Below, piece by piece: positions 26,840-41,614 of a stretch of DNA of 64,000 bases (within the stretch, counting starts at the first letter, position 1; each line of letters opens with the position of its first letter). The translations under genes were made by a program, and so were the position numbers. Source of the DNA: Xylocopa sonorina (taxonomy: Eukaryota; Arthropoda; Insecta; Hymenoptera; Apidae); NCBI RefSeq assembly GCF_050948175.1, contig NW_027490219.1, forward strand, positions 248,001 to 312,000, written 5' to 3'. A model generated the notes under the pieces. That model did not search any database, had not been told where the DNA came from, and saw only the letters and a program-made list of their open reading frames with translations.

Positions 26840-27960
26840 TCAAATGAATGTAAATGCGACACTTCCTTGCAAGGAAATAGCGTTTGCAGTTGTCAACCTA
26901 TCGTAGCAATAGTGTTCTAATGCTTCTTAAAACGAGATATCGCATCTCATTTCTATGTTTCATGGTAAGATATAATATGATTTGCGAAGTGTTACGTATT
27001 CCTCGTCTACACATCAAATGAATGTAAATGCGACACTTCCTTGCAAGGAAATAGCGTTTGCTGATTTCTACGTATCGAAGCAATAGAGTTCAAATGCTTC
27101 TTAAAACGAGGTATTGCATTTCATATCTATGTTTCATGATAAGATATAATATTCATTTTTGAAGTCTTATGCATTCCTCGTATGCGATTCAAATGAATGT
27201 AAATGCAACACTTCCTTGCAAGGAAATAGCGTTTGCAGTTGTCTACGTATCGTAGCAATAGAGTTCTTATGATTCTTAAAACGCGATATCGCATCTCATT
27301 TCTATGTTTCATGGTAAGATATAATATGATTTGTGAAGTGTTATGTATTCCTCGTCTACACTTCAAATGAATGTAAATGCGACACTTCCTTGCAAGGAAA
27401 TAGCGTTTGCAGATGTCTACGTATCGTAGCAATAGATATGTAATGCTTCTTAAAACGCGATATCGCATCTCATTTCTATGTTTCATGGTAAGATATAATA
27501 TGATTTGCGAAGTGTTATGTATTCCTCGTCTACACTTCAAACGAATGTAAATGCGACACTTCCTTGCTAGGAAATAGCGTCTGCAGATGTCTAGGTATCG
27601 TAGCAATACAGTTCTAATGCTTCTTATAACGCGATATCGCATCTCATTTCTATGTTTCTTGGTAAGGTGTAATATGATTTGCGAAGTGTTATGTATTCCA
27701 CGTCTACACTTCAAATGGATGTAAATGCGACACTTCCTTGCAAGGAAGTAGCGATTGCAGATGTCTACGTATCGAAGCAATAGAGTTCTTATGATTCTTA
27801 AAACGCGATATCGCATCTCATTTCTATGTTTCCTGGTAAGATATAATATGATTTGCGAAGTGTCATGTATTCCTCGTCTACATTTCAAATGAATGTGAAT
27901 GCGACACTTCCTCGCTAGGAAATAGCGTTTGCAGATGTTTACGTATCGTAGCAATAAAGT
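26840..27960. repeat. A-array block shared with 10.50-11.62 kb, copy 2
   Basis: Partner of 10500-11620, with the hybrid monomer at 27133. It also carries caatacagttc, aaggtgtaatatg, attccacgtctac and caaatggatg. These four recur at about 43.77-43.90 kb, next to the N gap. Confidence 0.7.
27133..27307. repeat. A/B hybrid monomer, copy 2
   Basis: Near-identical to the hybrid monomer at 10789: catgataagatataatattc, atttttgaagtc, cgtatgcgattc and gcaacacttcc. It is 175 bp because of one extra base in the T run. Its flanking monomers are also shared, so it spread as part of a larger block and not independently. Confidence 0.75.
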
Positions 27961-29399
27961 TCATATGATGCTTAAAACGCGATATCGCATCTCATTTCTA
28001 TGTTTCATGGTAAGATATAACATGATTTGCGAAGTGTTATGTATTCCTCGTCTACACTTCAAATGAATGTGAATGCGACACTTCCTAGCAAGGAAATAGC
28101 GTTTGCAGATGTCTACGTATCGTAGCAATAGATATGTAATGCTTCTTAAAACGCGATATCGCATCTCATTTCTATGTTTCATGGTAAGATATAATATGAT
28201 TTGCGAAGTGTCATGTATTCCTCGTCTACACTTCAAATGAATGTAAATGCGACACTTCCTTGCTAGGAAATAGCGTCTGCAGATGTCTAGGTATCGTAGC
28301 GATAGTGTTCTAATGCTTCTTAAAACGCGATATCGCACCTCATTTCTATGTTTCATGGTAAGATATAATATGATTTGCGAAGTGTTATGTATTCCTCGCC
28401 TACACTTCAAATGAATGTAAATGCGACACTTCCTTGCAAAGAAATAGCGTTTGCAGATGTCTACGTATAGAAGCAATAGATATGTAATGCTTCTTAAAAC
28501 GCGATATCGCATCTCATTTCTACGTTTCATGGTAAGATATAATATGATTTGCGAAGTGTCATGTATTCCTCGTCTACTATTCAAATGAGTGTAAATGCGA
28601 CACTTCCTAGCAAGGAAATAGCGTTTGCAGATGTCTACGTATCGTAGCTATAGATTTCTAATGCTTCTTAAAACGCGATATCGCATCTCATTTCTATGTT
28701 TCATGGTAAGATATAATATGATTTGCGAAGTGTCATGTATTCCTCGTCTACACTTCAAATGAATGTGAATGCGACACTTCCTCGCTAGGAAATAGCGTTT
28801 GTAGATGTCTACGTATCGTAGCAATAGAGTTCATATGATTCTTAAAACGCGATATCGCATCTCATTTCTATGTTTCATGGTAAGATATAACATGATTTGC
28901 GAAGTGTCATGTATTCCTCGTCTACACTTCAAATGAATGTAAATGCGACACTTCCTTGCAAGGAAATAGCGTTTGCAGTTGTCTACGTATCGTAGCAATA
29001 GAGTTCTTATGATTCTTAAAACGCGATATCGCATCTCATTTCTATGTTTCATGGTAAGATATAATATGATTTGTGAAGTGTTATATATTCCTCGTCTACA
29101 CTTCAAATGAATGTAAATGCGACACTTCCTTGCAAAGAAATAGCGTTTGCAGATGTCTACGTATCGTAGCAATAGATATGTAATGCTTCTTAAAACGCGA
29201 TATCGCATCTCATTTCTATGTTTCATGGTAAGATATAATATGATTTGCGAAGTGTCATGTATTCCTCGTCTACACTTCAAATGAATGTAAATGCGACACT
29301 TCCTTGCTAGGAAATAGCGTCTGCAGATGTCTAGGTATCGTAGCAATAGAGTTCTAATGCTTCTTATAACGCGATATCGCATCTCATTTCTATGTTTCA

Positions 29400-32300
29400 T
29401 GGTAAGATGTAATATGATTTGCGAAGTGTTATGTATTCCTCGTCTACACTTCAAATGAATGTAAATGCGACACTTCCTTGCAAGGAAGTAGCGATTGCAG
29501 ATGTCTACGTATCGAAGCAATAGGATTCTTATGATTATTAAAACGCGATATCGCATCTCATTTCTATGTTTCATGGTAAGATATAATATGGTTTGCGAAG
29601 TGTCATGTATTCCTCGTCTACACTTCAAATGAATGTGAATGCGACACTTCCTCGCTAGGAAATAGCGTTTGCAGATGTCTACGTATCGTAGCAATAGAGT
29701 TCATATGATTCTTAAAACGCGATATCGCATCTCATTTCTATGTTTCATGGTAAGATATAACATGATTTGCGAAGTGTTATGTATTCCTCGTCTACACTTC
29801 AAATGAATGTGAATGCGATACTTCCTCGCTAGGAAATAGCGTATGCAGATGTCTACGTATCGTAGCAATAGCTTTCTAATGCTTCTTAAAACGCGATATC
29901 GCATCTCATTTCTATGTTTCATGGTAAGATATAATATGATTTGCGAAGTGCTACGTTATCCCCGTCTACACTTCAAATGAATGTAAATGCGACACTTCCT
30001 TGCAAAGAAATAGCGTTTGCAGATATCTACGTATCGTAGCAATAGGTATGTAATGCTTCATAAAACGCGATATCGCATCTCATTTCTACGTTTCATGGTA
30101 AGGTATAATATGATTTGCGAAGTGTCATGTATTCCTCGTATACTATTCAAATGAGTGTAAATGCGACACTTCCTAGCAAGGAGATAGCGTTTGCAGATGT
30201 CTACGTATCGTAGCCATAGATTTCAAATGCTTCTTAAAACGCGATATCGCATCTCATTTCTATGTTTCATGGTAAGATATAACATGATTTGCGAAGTGTC
30301 ATGTATTCCTCGTCTACACTTCAAATGAATGTAAATGCGACACTTCCTTGCTAGGAAATAGCGTCTGCAGATGTCTAGGTATTGTAGCAATAGAGTTCTA
30401 ATGCTTCTCATAACGCGATATCGCATCTCATTTCTATGTTTCATGGTAAGATGTAATATGATTTGCGAAGTGTTATGTATTCCTCGTCTACACTTCAAAT
30501 GAATGTAAATGCGACACTTCCTTGCAAGGAAGTAGCGATTGCAGATGTCTACGTATCGGAGCAATAGAGTTCTTATGATTCTTAAAACGCGATATCGCAT
30601 CTCATTTCTATGTTTCATGGTAAGATATAATATGGTTTGCGAAGTGTCATGTATTCCTCGTCTACACTTCAAATGAATGTGAATGCGACACTTCCTCGCT
30701 AGGAAATAGCGTTTGTAGATGTCTACGTATCGTAGCAATAGAGTTCATATGATTCTTAAAACGCGATATCGCATCTCATTTCTATGTTTCATGGTAAGAT
30801 ATAACATGATTTGCGAAGTGTCATGTATTCCTCGTCTACACTTCAAATGAATGTGAATGCGACACTTCCTCGCTAGGAAATAGCGTTTGCGGATGTCTAC
30901 GTATCGTAGCAATAGAGTTCATATGATTCTTAAAACGCGATATCGCATCTCATTTCTATGTTTCATGGTAAGATATAACATGATTTGCGAAGTGTTATGT
31001 ATTCCTCGTCTACACTTCAAATGAATGTGAATGCGATACTTCCTCGCTAGGAAATAGCGTATGCAGATGTCTACGTATCGTAGCAATAGCTTTCTAATGC
31101 TTCTTAAAACGCGATATCGCATCTCATTTCTATGTTTCATGGTAAGATATAATATGATTTGCGAAGTGCTACGTATTCCTCGTCTACACTTCAAATGAAT
31201 GTAAATGCGACACTTCCTTGCAAAGAAATAGCGTTTGCAGATATCTACGTATCGTAGCAATAGGTATGTAACGCTTCATAAAACGCGATATCGCATCTCA
31301 TTTCTACGTTTCATGGTAAGATATAATATGATTTGCGAAGTGTCATGTATTCCTCGTCTACTATTCAAATGAGTGTAAATGCGACACTTCCTAGCAAGGA
31401 GATAGCGTTTGCAGATGTCTACGTATCGTAGCCATAGATTTCAAATGCTTCTTAAAACGCGATATCGCATCTCATTTCTATGTTTCATGGTAAGATATAA
31501 TATGATTTGCGAAGTGTCATGTATTCCTCGTCTACACTTCAAATGAATGTGAATGCGACACTTCCTCGCTAGGAAATAGCGTTTGTAGATGTCTACGTAT
31601 CGTAGCAATATAGTTCATATGATTCTTAAAACGCGATATCGCATCTCATTTATATGTTTCATGGTAAGATATAACATGATTTGCGAAGTGTCATGTATTC
31701 CTCGTCTACACTTCAAATGAATGTAAATGCGAAACTTCCTTGCAAGGAAATAGCGTTTGCAGATGTCTACCTATCATAGCAATAGAGTTCTAATGCTTCT
31801 TAAAACGCGATATCGCATCTCATTTCTATGTTTCATTGTAAGATATAATATGATTTGCGAAGTGTTATGTATTCCTCGTCAACACTTCAAATGAATGTAA
31901 ATGCGACACTTCCTTGCAAAGAAATAGCGTTTGCAGATGTCTACGTATCGTAGCAATAGATATGTAATGCTTCTTAAAACGCGATATCGCATCTCATTTC
32001 TATGTTTCATGGTAAGATATAATATGATTTGCGAAGTGTCATGTATTCCTCGTCTACACTTCAAATGAATGTAAATGCGACACTTCCTTGCTAGGAAATA
32101 GCGTCTGCAGATGTCTAGGTATCGTAGCGATAGAGTTCTAATGCTTCATAAACGCGATATCGCATCTCATTTCTATGTTTCATGGTAAGATATAATATGG
32201 TTTGCGAAGTGTCATGTATTCCTCGTCTACACTTCAAATGAATGTGAATGCGACACTTCCTCGCTAGGAAATAGCGTTTGTAGATGTCTACGTATCGTAG

Positions 32301-32430
32301 CAATAGAGTTCATATGATTCTTAAAACGCGATAACGCATCTCATTTCTATGTTTCATGGTAAGATATAACATGATTTGCGAAGTGTCATGCATTCCTCGT
32401 CTACACTTCAAATGAATGTGAATGCGACAC
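29400..32430. repeat. Large A-array duplication, copy 2 (partner 12.70-15.73 kb)
   Basis: Partner of 12700-15730 with the same private variants. It is almost free of the single-base deletions seen there. This makes it the better representative of the block and suggests that many of the partner's indels are sequence errors or recent decay. Confidence 0.75.
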
Positions 32431-32620
32431 TTCCTCGCTAGGAAATAGCGTTTGCGGATGTCTACGTATCGTAGCAATAGAGTTCATATGATTCTTAAAA
32501 CGCGATATCGCATCTCATTTCTATGTTTCATGGTAAGATATAATATGATTTGCGAAGTGCTACGTATTCCTCGTCTACACTTCAAATGAATGTAAATGCG
32601 ACACTTCCTTGCAAAGAAAT
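31560..32620. repeat. Six-monomer block duplicated 10 monomers downstream
   Basis: Bases 31560-32620 match about 33300-34360 at 1739-1741 bp. Markers are caatatagttcat, catttatatgttt, gcgaaacttcc, ctacctatcatag, agcgatagagttc followed by cttcataaa, and gcggatgtctacg. Confidence 0.7.
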
Positions 32621-33639
32621 AGCGTTTGCAGATGTCTACGTATAGTAGCAATAAATATGTAATGCTTCTTAAAACGCGATATCGCATCTCATTTCTACGT
32701 TTCATGGTAAGATATAATATGATTTGCGAAGTGTCATGTATTCCTCGTCTACTATTCAAATGAGTGTAAATGCGACACTTCCTAGCAAGGAAATAGCGTT
32801 TGCAGATGTCTACGTATCGTAGCTATAGATTTCTAATGCTTCTTAAAACGCGATATCGCATCTCATTTCTATGTTTCATGGTAAGATATAATATGATTTG
32901 CGAAGTGTCATGTATTCCTCGTCTACACTTCAAATGAATGTGAATGCGACACTTCCTCGCTAGGAAATAGCGTTTGTAGATGTCTACGTATCGTAGCAAT
33001 AGAGTTCATATGATTCTTAAAACGCGATATCGCATCTAATTTCTATGTTTCATGGTAAGATATAACATGATTTGCGAAGTGTCATGTATTCCTCGTCTAC
33101 ACTTCAAATGAATGTAAATGCGACACTTCCTTGCAAGGAAATAGCGTTTGCAGTTGTCTACGTATCGTAGCAATAGAGTTCTTATGATTCTTAAAACGCG
33201 ATATCGCATCTCATTTCTATGTTTCATGGTAAGATATAATATGATTTGTGAAGTGTTATGTATTCCTCGTCTACACTTCAAATTAATGTGAATGCGACAC
33301 TTCCTCGCTAGGAAATAGCGTTTGTAGATGTCTACGTATCGTAGCAATATAGTTCATATGATTCTTAAAACGCGATATCGCATCTCATTTATATGTTTCA
33401 TGGTAAGATATAACATGATTTGCGAAGTGTCATGTATTCCTCGTCTACACTTCAAATGAATGTAAATGCGAAACTTCCTTGCAAGGAAATAGCGTTTGCA
33501 GATGTCTACCTATCATAGCAATAGTGTTCTAATGCTTCTTAAAACGCGATATCGCATCTCATTTCTATGTTTCATGGTAAGATATAATATGATTTGCGAA
33601 GTGTTATGTATTCCTCGTCAACACTTCAAATGAATGTAA

Positions 33640-34682
33640 ATGCGACACTTCCTTGCAAAGAAATAGCGTTTGCAGATGTCTACGTATCGTAGCAATAGAT
33701 ATGTAATGCTTCTTAAAACGCGATATCGCATCTCATTTCCATGTTTCATGGTAAGCATATAATATGATTTGCGAAGTGTCATGTATTCCTCGTCTACACT
33801 TCAAATGAATGTAAATGCGACACTTCCTTGCTAGGAAATAGCGTCTGCAGATGTCTAGGTATCGTAGCGATAGAGTTCTAATGCTTCATAAAACGCGATA
33901 TCGCATCTCATTTCTATGTTTCATGGTAGATATAATATGGTTTGCGAAGTGTCATGTATTCCTCGTCTACACTTCAAATGAATGTGAATGCGACACTTCC
34001 TCGCTAGGAAATAGCGTTTGTAGATGTCTACGTATCGTAGCAATAGAGTTCATATGATGCTTAAAACGCGATATCGCATCTCATTTCTATGTTTCATGGT
34101 AAGATATAACATGATTTGCGAAGTGTCATGTATTCCTCGTCTACACTTCAAATGAATGTGAATGCGACACTTCCTCGCTAGGAAATAGCGTTTGCGGATG
34201 TCTACGTATCGTAGCAATAGAGTTCATATGATTCTTAAAACGCGATATCGCATCTCATTTCTATGTTTCATGGTAAGATATAATATGATTTGCGAAGTTG
34301 CTACGTATTCCTCGTCTACACTTCAAATGAATGTAAATGCGACACTTCCTTGCAAAGAAATAGCGTTTGCAGATATCTACGTATCGTAGCAATAGGTATG
34401 TAATGCTTCATAAAACGCGATATCGCATCTCATTTCTACGTTTCATGGCAAGATATAATATGATTTGCGAAGTGTCATGTATTCCTCGTCTACTATTCAA
34501 ATGAGTGTAAATGCGACACTTCCTAGCAAGGAGATAGCGTTTGCAGATGTCTACGTATCGTAGCCATAGATTTCAAATGCTTCTTAAAACGCGATATCGC
34601 ACCTCATTTCTATGTTTCTTGGTAAGACATAATATGATTTGCGAAGTGTTATGTATTCCTCGTCAACACTTCAAATGAATGT
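33640..34682. repeat. Six-monomer tandem duplication, unit 1
   Basis: This unit is followed directly by a second copy 1043-1045 bp downstream. The order is: tcaacac/gcaaagaaa, gtctgcag/agcgatag, tatggtttg, gcggatg, gctacg, tactatt/aaggagatag. The rare catttccatg at 33734 recurs at 34779. Small indels differ between copies (gtaagcatat near 33756, tggtagatat near 33928, gttgctacg near 34299). Confidence 0.75.
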
Positions 34683-35690
34683 AAATGCGACACTTCCTTG
34701 CAAAGAAATAGCGTTTGCAGATGTCTACGTATCGTAGCAATAGATATGTAATGCTTCTTAAAACGCGATATCGCATCTCATTTCCATGTTTCATGTAAGA
34801 TATAATATGATTTGCGAAGTGTCATGTATTCCTCGTCTACACTTCAAATGAATGTAAATGCGACACTTCCTTGCTAGGAAATAGCGTCTGCAGATGTCTA
34901 GGTATCGTAGCGATAGAGTTCTAATGCTTCATAAAACGCGATATCGCATCTCATTTCTATGTTTCATGGTAAGATATAATATGGTTTGCGAAGTGTCATG
35001 TATTCCTCGTCTACACTTCAAATGAATGTGAATGCGACACTTCCTCGCTAGGAAATAGCGTTTGTAGATGTCTACGTATCGTAGCAATAGAGTTCATATG
35101 ATGCTTAAAACGCGATATCGCATCTCATTTCTATGTTTCATGGTAAGATATAACATGATTTGCGAAGTGTCATGTATTCCTCGTCTACACTTCAAATGAA
35201 TGTGAATGCGACACTTCCTCGCTAGGAAATAGCGTTTGCGGATGTCTACGTATCGTAGATAGAGTTCATATGATTCTTAAAACGCGATATCGCATCTCAT
35301 TTCTATGTTTCATGGTAAGATATAATATGATTTGCGAAGTGCTACGTATTCCTCGTCTACACTTCAAATGAATGTAAATGCGACACTTCCTTGCAAAGAA
35401 ATAGCGTTTGCAGATATCTACGTATCGTAGCAATAGGTATGTAATGCTTCATAAAACGCGATATCGCATCTCATTTCTACGTTTCATGGTAAGATATAAT
35501 ATGATTTGCGAAGTGTCATGTATTCCTCGTCTACTATTCAAATGAGTGTAAATGCGACACTTCCTAGCAAGGAGATAGCGTTTGCAGATGTCTACGTATC
35601 GTAGCCATAGATTTCAAATGCTTCTTAAAACGCGATATCGCACCTCATTTCTATGTTTCTTGGTAAGACATAATATGATTTGCGAAGTGT
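34683..35690. repeat. Six-monomer tandem duplication, unit 2
   Basis: Second copy of 33640-34682. It has catgtaagat near 34794 and a two-base loss in cgtagatagag near 35257. The downstream join passes into the aatagtgtttgcag monomer that begins the block shared with 15.73 kb. Confidence 0.75.
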
Positions 35691-35733
35691 TATGTATTCC
35701 TCGTCTACACTTCAAATGAATGTAAATGCGATA

Positions 35734-36749
35734 CTTCCTTGCAAAGAAATAGTGTTTGCAGATGTCTACGTATCGTAGCAATAGATTTCTAATGCTTCTT
35801 AAAACGCGATATCGCTTCTCATTTCTATGTTTCATGGTAAGATATAATATGATTTGCGAAGTGTCATGTATTCCTCGTCTACACTTCAAATGAATGTAAA
35901 TGCGACACTTCCTTGCTAGGAAATAGCGTCTGCAGATGTCTAGGTATCGTAGCAATAGTGTTCTAATGCTTCTCATAACGCGATATCGCATCTCATTTCT
36001 ATGTTTCATGGTAAGATATAATATGATTTGTGAAGTGTTATGTATTCCTCGTCTACACTTCAAATGAATGTAAATGCGACACTTCCTTGCAAAGAAATAG
36101 CGTTTGCAGATGTCTACGTATAGTAGCAATAAATATGTAATGCTTCTTAAAACGCGATATCGCATCTCATTTCTACGTTTCATGGTAAGATATAATATGA
36201 TTTGCGAAGTGTCATGTATTCCTCGTCTACTATTCAAATGAGTGTAAATGCGACACTTCCTAGCAAGGAAATAGCGTTTGCAGATGTCTACGTATCGTAG
36301 CTATAGATTTCTAATGCTTCTTAAAACGCGATATCGCATCTCATTTCTATGTTTCATGGTAAGATATAATATGATTTGCGAAGTGTCATGTATTCCTCGT
36401 CTACACTTCAAATGAATGTGAATGCGACACTTCCTCGCTAGGAAATAGCGTTTGTAGATGTCTACGTATCGTAGCAATAGAGTTCATATGATTCTTAAAA
36501 CGCGATATCGCATCTAATTTCTATGTTTCATGGTAAGATATAACATGATTTGCGAAGTGTCATGTATTCCTCGTCTACACTTCAAATGAATGTAAATGCG
36601 ACACTTCCTTGCAAGGAAATAGCGTTTGCAGTTGTCTACGTATCGTAGCAATAGAGTTCTTATGATTCTTAAAACGCGATATCGCATCTCATTTCTATGT
36701 TTCATGGTAAGATATAATATGATTTGTGAAGTGTTATGTATTCCTCGTC
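35734..36749. repeat. A-array block shared with 15.73-16.75 kb
   Basis: Partner of 15730-16745 at about 20,004 bp. Beyond 36.75 kb it continues with a gcaaagaaa monomer where the left copy switches, through caaattaatgtg, to a gcgatacttcc monomer. Confidence 0.7.
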
Positions 36750-37749
36750 TACACTTCAAATGAATGTAAATGCGACACTTCCTTGCAAAGAAATAGCGTT
36801 TGCAGATGTCTACGTATCGTAGCAATAGATATGTAATGCTTCTTAAAACGCGATATCGCATCTCATTTCTATGTTTCATGGTAAGATATAATATGATTTG
36901 CGAAGTGTCATGTATTCCTCGTCTACACTTCAAATGAATGTAAATGCGACACTTCCTTGCTAGGAAATAGCGTCTGCAGATGTCTAGGTATCGTAGCAAT
37001 AGAGTTCTAATGCTTCTTATAACGCGATATCGCATCTCATTTCTATGTTTCATGGTAAGATGTAATATGATTTGCGAAGTGTTATGTATTCCTCGTCTAC
37101 ACTTCAAATGAATGTAAATGCGACACTTCCTTGCAAGGAAGTAGCGATTGCAGATGTCTACGTATCGTAGCAATAGGTATGTAATGCTTCATAAAACGCG
37201 ATATCGCATCTCATTTCTACGTTTTATGGTAAGGTATAATATGATTTGCGAAGTGTCATGTATTCCTCGTCTACTATTCAAATAAGTGTAAATGCGACAC
37301 TTCCTAGCAAGGAGATAGCGTTTGCAGATGTCTACGTATCGTAGCCATAGATTTCAAGTGCTTCTTAAAACGCGATATCGCATCTCATTTCTATGTTTCA
37401 TGGTAAGATATAACATGATTTGCGAAGTGTCATGTATTCCTCGTCTACACTTCAAATGAATGTAAATGCGACACTTCCTTGCTAGGAAATAGCGTCTGCA
37501 GATGTCTAGGTATCGTAGCAATAGAGTTCTAATGCTTCTCATAACGCGATATCGCATCTCATTTCTATGTTTCATGGTAAGATGTAATATGATTTGCGAA
37601 GTGTTATGTATTCCTCGTCTACACTTCAAATGAAGTAAATGCGACACTTCCTTGCAAGGAAGTAGCGATTGCAGATGTCTACGTATCGAAGCAATAGAGT
37701 TCTTATGATTCTTAAAACGCGATATCGCAACTCATTTCTGTGTTTCATG

Positions 37750-40700
37750 GTAAGATATAATATGATTTGCGAAGTGTCATGTATTCCTCGTCTACACTTC
37801 AAATGAATGTAAATGCGACACTTCCTTGCTAGGAAATAGCGTCTGCAGATGTCTAGGTATCGTAGCAATAGAGTTCTAATGCTTCTTAAAACGCGATATC
37901 GCATCTCATTTCTATGTTTCATGGTAAGATATAATATGATTTGCGAAGTGTCATGTATTCCTCGTCTACACTTCAAATGAATGTGAATGCGACACTTCCT
38001 CGCTAGGAAATAGCGTATGCAGATGTCTACGTATCGTAGCAATAGCTTTCTAATGCTTCTTAAAACGCGATATCGCATCTCATTTCTATGTTTCATGGTA
38101 AGATATAATATGATTTGCGAAGTGCTACGTATTCCTCGTCTACACTTCAAATGAATGTAAATGCGACACTTCCTTGCAAAGAAATAGCGTTTGCAGATGT
38201 CTACGTATCGTAGCAATAGATATGTAATGCTTCATAAAACGCGATATCGCATCTCATTTCTACGTTTCATGGTAAGATATAATATGATTTGCGAAGTGTC
38301 ATGTATTCCTCGTCTACTATTCAAATGAGTGTAAATGCGACACTTCCTAGCAAGGAGATAGCGTTTGCAGATGTCTACGTATCGTAGCCATAGATTTCAA
38401 ATGCTTCTTAAAACGCGATATCGCATCTCATTTCTATGTTTCATGGTAAGATATAATATGATTTGCGAAGTGTCATGTATTCCTCGTCTACACTTCAAAT
38501 GAATGTGAATGCGACACTTCCTCGCTAGGAAATAGCGTTTGTAGATGTCTACGTATCGTAGCAATATAGTTCATATGATTCTTAAAACGCGATATCGCAT
38601 CTCATTTCTATGTTTCATGGTAAGATATAACATGATTTGCGAAGTGTCATGTATTCCTCGTCTACACTTCAAAAGAATGTAAATGCGAAACTTCCTTGCA
38701 AGGAAATAGCGTTTGCAGATGTCTACCTATCGTAGCAATAGAGTTCTAATGCTTCTTAAAACGCGATATCGCATCTCATTTCTATGTTTCATGGTAAGAT
38801 ATAATATGATTTGCGAAGTGTTATGTATTCCTCGTCAACACTTCAAATGAATGTAAATGCGACACTTCCTTGCAAAGAAATAGCGTTTGCAGATGTCTAC
38901 GTATCGTAGCAATAGAGATGTAATGCTTCTTAAAACGCGATATCGCATCTCATTTCTATGTTTCATGGTAAGATATAATATGATTTGCGAAGTGTCATGT
39001 ATTCCTCGTCTACACTTCAAATGAATGTAAATGCGACACTTCCTTGCTAGGAAATAGCGTCTGCAGATGTCTAGGTATCGTAGCGATAGAGTTCTAATGC
39101 TTCTTAAAACGCGATATCGCACCTCATTTCTATGTTTCTTGGTAAGACATAATATGATTTGCGAAGTGTTATGTATTCCTCGTCTACACTTCAAATGAAT
39201 GTAAATGCGACACTTCCTTGCAAAGAAATAGTGTTTGCAGATGTCTACGTATCGTAGCAATAGATTTCTAATGCTTCTTAATACGCGATATCGCATCTCA
39301 TTACTATGTTTCATGGTAAGATATAATATGATTTGCGAAGTGTCATGTATTCCTCGTCTACACTTCAAATGAGTGTAAATGCGACACTTCCTAGCAAGGA
39401 AATAGCGTTTGCAGATGTCTACGTATCGTAGCTATAGATTTCTAATGCTTCTTAAAACGCGATATCGCATCTCATTTCTATGTTTCATGGTAAGATATAA
39501 TATGATTTGCGAAGTGTCATGTATTCCTCGTCTACACTTCAAATGAATGTGAATGCGACACTTCCTCGCTAGGAAATAGCGTTTGTAGATGTCTACGTAT
39601 CGTAGCAATAGAGTTCATATGATTCTTAAATCGCGATATCGCATCTCATTTCTATGTTTCATGGTAAGATATAACATGATTTGCGAAGTGTCATGTATTC
39701 CTCGTCTACACTTCAAATGAATGTAAATGCGACACTTCCTTGCAAGGAAATAGCGTTTGCAGTTGTCTACGTATCGTAGCAATAGAGTTCTTATGATTCT
39801 TAAAACGCGATATCGCATCTCATTTCTATGTTTCATGGTAAGATATAATATGATTTGTGAAGTGTTATGTATTCCTCGTCTACACTTCAAATGAATGTAA
39901 ATGCGACACTTCCTTGCAAAGAAATAGCGTTTGCAGATGTCTACGTATCGTAGCAATAGATATGTAATGCTTCTTAAAACGCGATATCGCATCTCATTTC
40001 TATGTTTCATGGTAAGATATAATATGATTTGCGAAGTGTCATGTATTCCTCGTCTACACTTCAAATGAATGTAAATGCGACACTTCCTTGCTAGGAAATA
40101 GCGTCTGCAGATGTCTAGGTATCGTAGCAATAGAGTTCCAATGCTTCTTATAACGCGATATCGCATCTCATTTCTATGTTTCATGGTAAGATGTAATATG
40201 ATTTGCGAAGTGTTATGTATTCCTCGTCTACACTTCAAATGAATGTAAATGCGACACTTCCTTGCAAGGAAGTAGCGATTGCAGATGTCTACGTATCGAA
40301 GCAATAGGATTCTTATGATTATTAAAACGCGATATCGCATCTCATTTCTATGTTTCATGGTAAGATATAATATGATTTGCGAAGTGTCATGTATTCCTCG
40401 TCTACACTTCAAATGAATGTGAATGCGACACTTCCTCGCTAGGAAATAGCGTTTGCAGATGTCTACGTATCGTAGCAATAGAGTTCATATGATTCTTAAA
40501 ACGCGATATCGCATCTCATTTCTATGTTTCATGGTAAGATATAATATGATTTGCGAAGTGTCATGTATTCCTCGTCTACTATTCAAATGAGTGTAAATGC
40601 GACACTTCCTAGCAAGGAGATAGCGTTTGCAGATGTCTACGTATCGTAGCCATAGATTTCAAATGCTTCTTAAAACGCGATATCGCATCTCATTTCTATG

Positions 40701-40890
40701 TTTCATGGTAAGATATAACATGATTTGCGAAGTGTTATGTATTCCTCTCCTACACTTCAAATGAATGTAAATGCGACACTTCCTTGCAAAGAAATAGCGT
40801 TTGCAGATGTCTACGTATAGTAGCAATAGATATGTAATGCTTCTTAAAACGCGATATCGCATCTCATTTCTACGTTTCATGGTAAGATAT
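37750..40890. repeat. A-array block, long version of the 19.50-22.11 kb block
   Basis: Contains the three monomers missing from 19500-22110. Shared private variants are agctttc, cttaatacgcg, cttaaatcgcg and attcctctcctac. It appears to hold the fuller monomer order. Which version is ancestral is inference. Confidence 0.7.
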
Positions 40891-41614
40891 AATATGATTT
40901 GCGAAGTGTCATGTATTCCTCGTCTACACTTCAAATGAATGTAAATGCGACACTTCCTTGCTAGGAAATAGCGTCTGTAGATGTGTAGGTATCGTAGCAA
41001 TACAGTTCTAATGCTTCTTATAACGCGATATCGCATCTCATTTCTATGTTTCATGGTAAGATATAATATGATTTGCGAAGTGTCATGTATTTCTCGTCTA
41101 CACTTCAAATGAATGTGAATGCGACACTTCCTCGCTAGGAAATAGCGTTTGCAGATGTCTACGTATCGTAGCAATAAAGTTCATGTGATACTTAAAACGC
41201 GATATCGCATCTCATTTCTATGTTTCATGGTAAGATATAACATGATTTGCGAAGTGTTATGTATTCCTCGTCTACACTTCAAATGAATGTGAATGCGGCA
41301 CTTCCTAGCAAGGAAATAGCGTTTGCAGATGTCTACGTATCGTAGCAATAGATATGTAATGCTTCTTAAAACGCGATATCGCATCTCATTTCTATGTTTC
41401 ATGGTAAGATATAACATGATTTGCGAAGTGTCATGTATTCCTCGTCTACACTTCAAATGAATGTAAATGCGACACTTCCTTGCTAGGAAATAGCGTCTGC
41501 AGATGTCTAGGTATCGTAGCAATAGAGTTCTAATGCTTCTCATAACGCGATATCGCATCTCATTTCTACGTTTCATGGTAAGATGTAATATGATTTGCGA
41601 AGTGTTATGTATTC

